This document shows positions 56,244 through 64,000 of a stretch of DNA of 64,000 bases, piece after piece. The stretch lies in NCBI GenBank assembly GCA_013816485.1, contig JACDEI010000020.1, positions 1 through 64,000 on the forward strand. Reading direction: 5' to 3'. Position 1 is the stretch's first letter, and the number at the start of each line of letters is the position of its first letter. Made by a program: the position numbers and the translations under genes. The DNA is from Planctomycetota bacterium (GTDB lineage: Bacteria; Planctomycetota; UBA11346). Under the pieces are notes generated by a model. That model was not told where the DNA came from. It saw nothing but the letters and a program-made list of their open reading frames with translations, and searched no databases.

Positions 56244-58077
56244 GCACGGTCTTTTCCCAATAATGCGGCTTGAAGATCAGCTGCCACATCCCCTTCCACG
56301 CGGCGATCGCGAGCAGGATCCAGTAGAGCGGTGAGATCAGCGCGGCGAACAGCAGGCCGCGTTGGCCAGGGCGGCGACCGGCGATGAAATTGATCAGGAT
56401 GAATGCGAGGTTGCCGAGGATCAGCGCCACTGACGCGGCGAAGAACACCTGGCTCATCATCGCCAGTACCGGGTCTTCACCGGCACCTTGGTAGATCATT
56501 GGCCAACTCCAGCGTTCCTGCAGCAGGTCGCGAGTGGTCAGCAGTTCCCACAGGCCGTGGCCATGCGAAAGGTCGATCGCCAGCAGTGTCGCGTAGACAC
56601 CGCTGATCCCCCACAGCGCGAGGTTGAGCGCCGAAAGGATCGACACACAGAATACCGACAGCACGAACCCGAGCGCGCCCCATGGTCCGAGTTTGGCCAC
56701 CAACAACCACGGACGACGGCCCCACACCAGATGAGTGATGAGGTAGCCTTTCAGCCAGCGGCTGCGTTGACGGATCCAGTTGCCGACGCGGCTGTTGGCT
56801 TCTTCCCACGTCGTGCTGTCGAGTGTACGCGTGTGGTGGCCGGCCATGTAGAGGCGCACGCCCAGATCACAGTCCTCGGTGACGTTGAACGGATCCCAGC
56901 CGCCGATATCGCGTAGGATGCGCGTGCGGAAATGATTGCTGGTGCCGCCGAGCGGGATGGGCACGCCGAGCGCCACCAGGCCATCGAGGTAACGCCGGAA
57001 CCACACGTTGTATTCGAGCGCAAACCAGCGCGTCAGCAGGTTCTGGTTGTGGTTGTGGTAGGCGAGTTGCGCCTGCAGACAGACGATGTGCTCTTCGCTA
57101 TCGCGGAAGGCCAGCACCGCCTGTTTGAGCTGATCGGGTTCGGGGCGATCCTCGGCGTCGAAGATCACCAGGAACTCACCACGTGCACGGTCCAGACCGT
57201 GGTTGCAGGCCCGTGGCTTGGTCTTGGGTTGGCCTGCGGGCACGACCACCACTTCGGCGTACGACGGGATTCCAGCAGCGGTGATCGCCTCCAACGTGTC
57301 TGGGTCGTCGGCTTCGAGCAGGAACTTCACATCGAGCTTGTCAGCCGGATAGTCGAGCTTGCCGAGCGCGACCAGGATGTTGCGCGCGACGTTGCGCTCC
57401 TTGTAGAGCGGCACCAACACGGTGTAGAGCGGCCAGCCGCCGGCAGGCTCGTCCAACAGCGCGTGGTGCAGTCCGCGTTTGCCGCCCATCACCATGGCCA
57501 GCAAACGGAAGCCGATCGCCGCGACATAGACCAGGGTCAAGGTTCCGCCCGCAACGCCGAGCGCGATGAGCGGATCGTAGAGCGGCAGGTAGATCGCCAC
57601 GGCGATGAGGAAACCGAACCACGGTTCCTGTCCGCAGGGCACCGTTTGACGGTTGAGCACCACGCCGAGCGTGCTGGTGATAAACGCAGCCACCGACATG
57701 CCGATAAGCACCGCCCACGGATTGCCGAGCAGACGGTTGGCCAGATGCACCGCGGCGGAGCGATCGGGATCGAGTTGGAACTCCGGGCCGACGACCGACC
57801 CACAGATGATGCCACCGATCAGTGACGTGATGATGCCAAGGATCAGCCAACCCCAGGAGAACGTGCGCATCGCACAGGTGGCACGAAACCGTTGCGCATA
57901 CGCCGCGACCAGCGGATCACCGCCGCCAGGGCCTTCCGGCAACCGCACCACCGGACCCGCTGCGGCAGGCGTGGGAAGTGAAGCGGGCGCTTCCGGCGCC
58001 AGGAACGGCATGGCCGTCACCGGCGTCGGTTCGTGCAATGGAACACCTGCATTACCGGTCATGAACCATCCCAGCAA
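56212..58077 (-). CDS. Family 2 glycosyltransferase, multi-TM (cellulose synthase-like)
   Basis: YTVLVPLYKERNVARNILVALGKLDYPADKLDVKFLLEADDPDT; IFDAEDRPEPDQLKQAVLAF; GGTSNHFRTRILRDIGGWDPFNVTEDCDLGVRL; RQRSRWLKGYLITH. Confidence 0.92.
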   Translation of the reverse strand: MLGWFMTGNAGVPLHEPTPVTAMPFLAPEAPASLPTPAAAGPVVRLPEGPGGGDPLVAAYAQRFRATCAMRTFSWGWLILGIITSLIGGIICGSVVGPEFQLDPDRSAAVHLANRLLGNPWAVLIGMSVAAFITSTLGVVLNRQTVPCGQEPWFGFLIAVAIYLPLYDPLIALGVAGGTLTLVYVAAIGFRLLAMVMGGKRGLHHALLDEPAGGWPLYTVLVPLYKERNVARNILVALGKLDYPADKLDVKFLLEADDPDTLEAITAAGIPSYAEVVVVPAGQPKTKPRACNHGLDRARGEFLVIFDAEDRPEPDQLKQAVLAFRDSEEHIVCLQAQLAYHNHNQNLLTRWFALEYNVWFRRYLDGLVALGVPIPLGGTSNHFRTRILRDIGGWDPFNVTEDCDLGVRLYMAGHHTRTLDSTTWEEANSRVGNWIRQRSRWLKGYLITHLVWGRRPWLLVAKLGPWGALGFVLSVFCVSILSALNLALWGISGVYATLLAIDLSHGHGLWELLTTRDLLQERWSWPMIYQGAGEDPVLAMMSQVFFAASVALILGNLAFILINFIAGRRPGQRGLLFAALISPLYWILLAIAAWKGMWQLIFKPHYWEKTVHGLDEGHDPN

Positions 58078-58112
58078 AAGTTGCGCAGGTGAACGGCATC
58101 GCAGCGTAACGC

Positions 58113-58568
58113 TCAGGACGACCGGTCACTCTGCAACCACGGAACTGATCGACCAGGAGGCGGTGCGACCTGCGCTTCACGTCCATCGGCGCGATGGCTG
58201 AGGACGATGTGCCACGTATGCGCCGTCGGCAACACGGCCAACACGCGCTCCGCCCACTCAATGATACCGATACCGTCCTCTGCCAACTCATCGAAGCCTA
58301 GTCCGGCGAGCGCGCCTGGGCCTTGCAGACGATAGGCGTCGACATGCACGACCGGCAGCCGTGCATCGTAGCGGTTGAGCAGGGTGAAGGTCGGACTGGA
58401 GACTTCCGCCGGCTCGCCACCAAGCTCCGCCACCAGGGCGCGCACCAACGTGGTCTTGCCCGCGCCGAGCGGCCCATCCAGCGCGATCACATCGCCCGTC
58501 TGTACGCTGCCGGCCAGCAACCGTCCCAGACGCTGCGTCGCGGCTTCGTCGGTGAGGTGGATGGGCAT
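58113..58568 (-). CDS. tsaE: tRNA threonylcarbamoyladenosine biosynthesis ATPase TsaE
   Basis: VIALDGPLGAGKTTLVRALVAELGGEPAEVSSPTFTLLNRYDARLPVVHVDAYRLQGP...GIGIIEWAERV. Confidence 0.93.
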   Translation of the reverse strand: MPIHLTDEAATQRLGRLLAGSVQTGDVIALDGPLGAGKTTLVRALVAELGGEPAEVSSPTFTLLNRYDARLPVVHVDAYRLQGPGALAGLGFDELAEDGIGIIEWAERVLAVLPTAHTWHIVLSHRADGREAQVAPPPGRSVPWLQSDRSS

Positions 58569-58605
58569 GGGCGCACGATCGGCAGCGAGGCCGCAGGGAC
58601 AAGAT

Positions 58606-58677
58606 GGGTCCGGAAGTCCGGAGGTCCGGAAGTCTTGTGGTCGTGGTCGACTTCCGGACTTCCGGACTTCCGGACCG
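58606..58677. repeat. Inverted pair of 8-nt arrays (GGAAGTCC / CTTCCGGA)
   Basis: gggtccggaagtccggaggtccggaagtc ... gacttccggacttccggacttccggacc. Confidence 0.92.
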
Positions 58678-58740
58678 TTCTAGCTGTCTCGCCCCACCCT
58701 TGACCGTCCTCCGCCGGTTCGACCATCCCCGCGCCGAACG

Positions 58741-58920
58741 ACGACAGCGGGAGAAGTCCCAGCCGGTCAACGACCGGGTCCGGGGTGCCGAAGGAGTAAC
58801 GCTCTCAGGCCAAAGGACCGCTGCCCGACGGCACCCTGGAAAGTCCGTGATGCCCGACCACCAATCGGCGTCATGGCGCCGACGGAGTCACGCTCTCAGG
58901 CACCGGAACAGGGGACCACG
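58741..58920 (+). promoter_or_regulatory. Tandem glycine riboswitch upstream of gcvP
   Basis: Aptamer 1: gcgggagaagtccc...tgccgaaggagtaacgctctcaggccaaaggaccgc; aptamer 2: cctggaaagtcc...gcgccgacggagtcacgctctcaggcaccggaacagggga. Confidence 0.93.
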
Positions 58921-58985
58921 CTGCGCCATCGTCGACCCACGACGGCGCGTGTCCGTGTTCCCTCTCCTGGGTCGGAGTCCATTCC

Positions 58986-61868
<2,883 letters not shown>

Positions 61869-61881
61869 AGTTCCCAGGCGA

Positions 61882-63501
61882 CTACAGTTTGATCTTCCCC
61901 TCCGCCTCGATCATCCATCCAACAGTGAGTGGGAATTCTTCGCCGGGTTTGAGCGTCAGTTGCCAGCGCAGGATGCCGGGCTGGGTTTCCTTCCAGCCAG
62001 CGGTGGTCGCGGGATCGACGGTGACGGTGACGCCTTTGGCGGCGCTGATCGGGCGGGTGAGGTAGCAGGCGAAGGACACCGGGTCGCTCGACAGATTGCG
62101 CAGACGGAATTCGCCGCCTTCCCGTTTGCGGTTCACCGGTCGGTTGAGGTCGTCCTCCCACGGTGTGGTCGCTGCAAGAAAGACGCGCTGATCTTCGCCC
62201 GCAGCCAACGGCAGGATCGTGCCAGCGCCGGTCTCTGGCAGGTCACGGCGGCCCAACACCGCACCGTCGACCACCAGTTCCAGGCTGCCGGCCGCCAGTG
62301 GCCGGGCATCGAGGCGCACACTGAGGCGCCGCACGAGGACGGGGGACAATCCCGGTGCCAACACCCATTCATCCGCGGTGAGTTCGACGACACTGTTTTG
62401 CAGTTCGGCTACCACCTCGGCCGCGTGATCGGGACCGGCGCTGAGCGTCAGTGCGGGAAGTTCCCAGGTCTGTTCGCGTGTGGCGATGGCCGAACCGGCA
62501 CCCGCCCATCCAGCGGCGCGACGCGTCGTGGTGACGCTGCGACGTTCCGCGGTCGGGGCATCATCCGCCAGCACGACTCGCCGCTCCAACGGCGCACCGG
62601 CAAGCGGCTGTGAACGCGTGCCACCGATCAGGCGCGCGGGCAAGGCACCGAGCGACAATCCAGGCGGAACACTGACCGATGCCTGGCGCACCAGTCGGCC
62701 GACCCCGTTGGTGATCAGCAGACGTGCACGTGGCGTCCACAACACATCAGGTCGTTCGGTAACCACACTGACTGGGCCAGCGACCGCCCGTTCGATGACC
62801 AGCGTGCGCGAACGCATGCTGCTCGCGGTGGCGTTGCGCCAGGCTCGTTCGGCGCCGGTCTGCGGATCGCTGAGATCGAGCGCTGGCTCACCAGAATCCA
62901 AGCCCAGCACCTCGCCATAGGTCAACCCAGGGAGGGTTTCCTGGCTGGAGCGTTCGCGCAACACGCGTTTCGCCGCGAGCCATTTCAACCGACGCAACAT
63001 CACCTCGGTGCGCAAAGCCACCATGCCGTCGAGCGCCTCTTGCCACGCTGCGGTTTCGTCGCCGTGTCCCACCGCACGCTGACCGATGCGCTGTTCGAGT
63101 TCATGTGCCAGACGGGTGACGGTCTCCTCCTGGCCAACGATCACGCGTTCTTCGCGCTCAAGTTCGGCCACGGCGATGGCCAGTTCCGTGAGCAACGGTG
63201 GCATGGGTTCCTGCGCGGCCTGATCGATCCGTTGCTCCACCACCCAGGCGTCCGCGCCGTCGACCTGGATCAATTGGCCGTGTACCGCCGACAAGACGAT
63301 CTGCGTGCGACCAGCGGGTACCGAGACGTGATGGATGAAACGACCACCATCGCGGTAGAGTTCGAGTCGTGTCGGTGGTGTCAGTGCCATGGTCGCTGCC
63401 TCACCGGCGAAACCGCCGCTCATCACCAGGAAGGCCATCGCCGCGCGGCTGATGGACAGCCGCCGTCTGCGACTACGTGGTTGACGCGAGGTGATGCTCA
63501 T
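61882..63501 (-). CDS. DUF4139-like (mucoidy inhibitor MuiA-type) protein
   Basis: N-terminal RLELYRDGGRFIHHVSVPAGRTQIVLSAVHGQLIQVDG; C-terminal ...DDLNRPVNRKREGGEFRLRNLSSDPVSFACYLTRPISAAKGVTVTVDPATTAGWKETQPGILRWQLTLKPGEEFPLTVGWMIEAEG. Confidence 0.65.
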   Translation of the reverse strand: MSITSRQPRSRRRRLSISRAAMAFLVMSGGFAGEAATMALTPPTRLELYRDGGRFIHHVSVPAGRTQIVLSAVHGQLIQVDGADAWVVEQRIDQAAQEPMPPLLTELAIAVAELEREERVIVGQEETVTRLAHELEQRIGQRAVGHGDETAAWQEALDGMVALRTEVMLRRLKWLAAKRVLRERSSQETLPGLTYGEVLGLDSGEPALDLSDPQTGAERAWRNATASSMRSRTLVIERAVAGPVSVVTERPDVLWTPRARLLITNGVGRLVRQASVSVPPGLSLGALPARLIGGTRSQPLAGAPLERRVVLADDAPTAERRSVTTTRRAAGWAGAGSAIATREQTWELPALTLSAGPDHAAEVVAELQNSVVELTADEWVLAPGLSPVLVRRLSVRLDARPLAAGSLELVVDGAVLGRRDLPETGAGTILPLAAGEDQRVFLAATTPWEDDLNRPVNRKREGGEFRLRNLSSDPVSFACYLTRPISAAKGVTVTVDPATTAGWKETQPGILRWQLTLKPGEEFPLTVGWMIEAEGKIKL

Positions 63502-64000
63502 GGCTTGCCTCCTGACGATGGTGATGGATCGCGCAGGATGGCCGATTCATCGTCTTCTTCCGCGTTTTCTTCCGCCTCGGCTGCTCCTCCTCCTGGGCGC
63601 TGGTGATCGATCCGTGGCCGCACGGTGGCCGGGAATCGCAACTGCCAGGAGATGGCCCCCTCCACCGGCGGCTTGCGCAGGTCAAGATCAAGGTGCCAGA
63701 CCGGATCTTCGAGCAGGCGACGGTCGAGCAGTTCAGGAGCGATCGCCGGAGCCAACGATACCAGTTGGATGCTGCCGTCCTTGGGCACCGGCATCGCCTC
63801 GTCGATGCGGATGCTGTCGTAGAGGCCGGGTGGCGCATCGACGCGGATCCGCGTGGTGTAGGTCCGCGTACGTTTGCCCCAGGCTTCGTCATCCGCGCGC
63901 TCTTCGCTGCGCGTGACCAGCACCCGATCATCGCGCCCCAGATCGAGCTGCAGCGCCGCTCCGGGTTCGGTGAATGGCAGGTTGATCTGCCCCAGACGCT
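63498..64000 (-). CDS. DUF4139-like protein, 5' end beyond window
   Basis: In frame to window edge: ..RLGQINLPFTEPGAALQLDLGRDDRVLVTRSEERADDEAWGKRTRTYTTRIRVDAPPG; 4-nt overlap with the next minus-strand gene. Confidence 0.75.
   Translation of the reverse strand, partial: RLGQINLPFTEPGAALQLDLGRDDRVLVTRSEERADDEAWGKRTRTYTTRIRVDAPPGLYDSIRIDEAMPVPKDGSIQLVSLAPAIAPELLDRRLLEDPVWHLDLDLRKPPVEGAISWQLRFPATVRPRIDHQRPGGGAAEAEENAEEDDESAILRDPSPSSGGKP

Overview
This is a GC-rich bacterial chromosomal window, densely packed with genes. The gene content suggests the PVC superphylum, most likely Planctomycetota: PVC-type haem-binding CxxCH dehydrogenases, DUF1549/DUF1553 (PSD1) and DUF1501 proteins, an ECF sigma factor next to a FecR/LamG protein, and CRTAC1/ASPIC-type proteins. 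Recognisable housekeeping genes are pcnB-like, truA, hemC, menD, queA, rpmB, a DEAD-box helicase, tsaE, gcvP with an upstream tandem glycine riboswitch, a fused ccoN-ccoO with ccoP and ccoG, and tRNA-Cys(GCA). I saw no CRISPR array, prophage or recognisable transposase. The most unusual signal is a set of intergenic elements that share an architecture but not a sequence. One arm is a short tandem repeat with a 7-, 8- or 9-nt unit, and the other arm is its degenerate reverse complement, so each can fold into a long hairpin. Distinct unit families occur at many loci (GGGTACGAG 9-mer, GTGCGAC 7-mer, CCACAGAGG 9-mer, CGGGGTC/ACTCCGG 7-mer, GGAAGTCC 8-mer, GGAGGACC 8-mer). Several right arms end within about 10-40 nt of the next start codon. 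One family extends into the 3' end of queA, and a related array sits in frame inside gcvP. A decayed C-terminal copy of a neighbouring gene is also present at about 15.2-15.35 kb.
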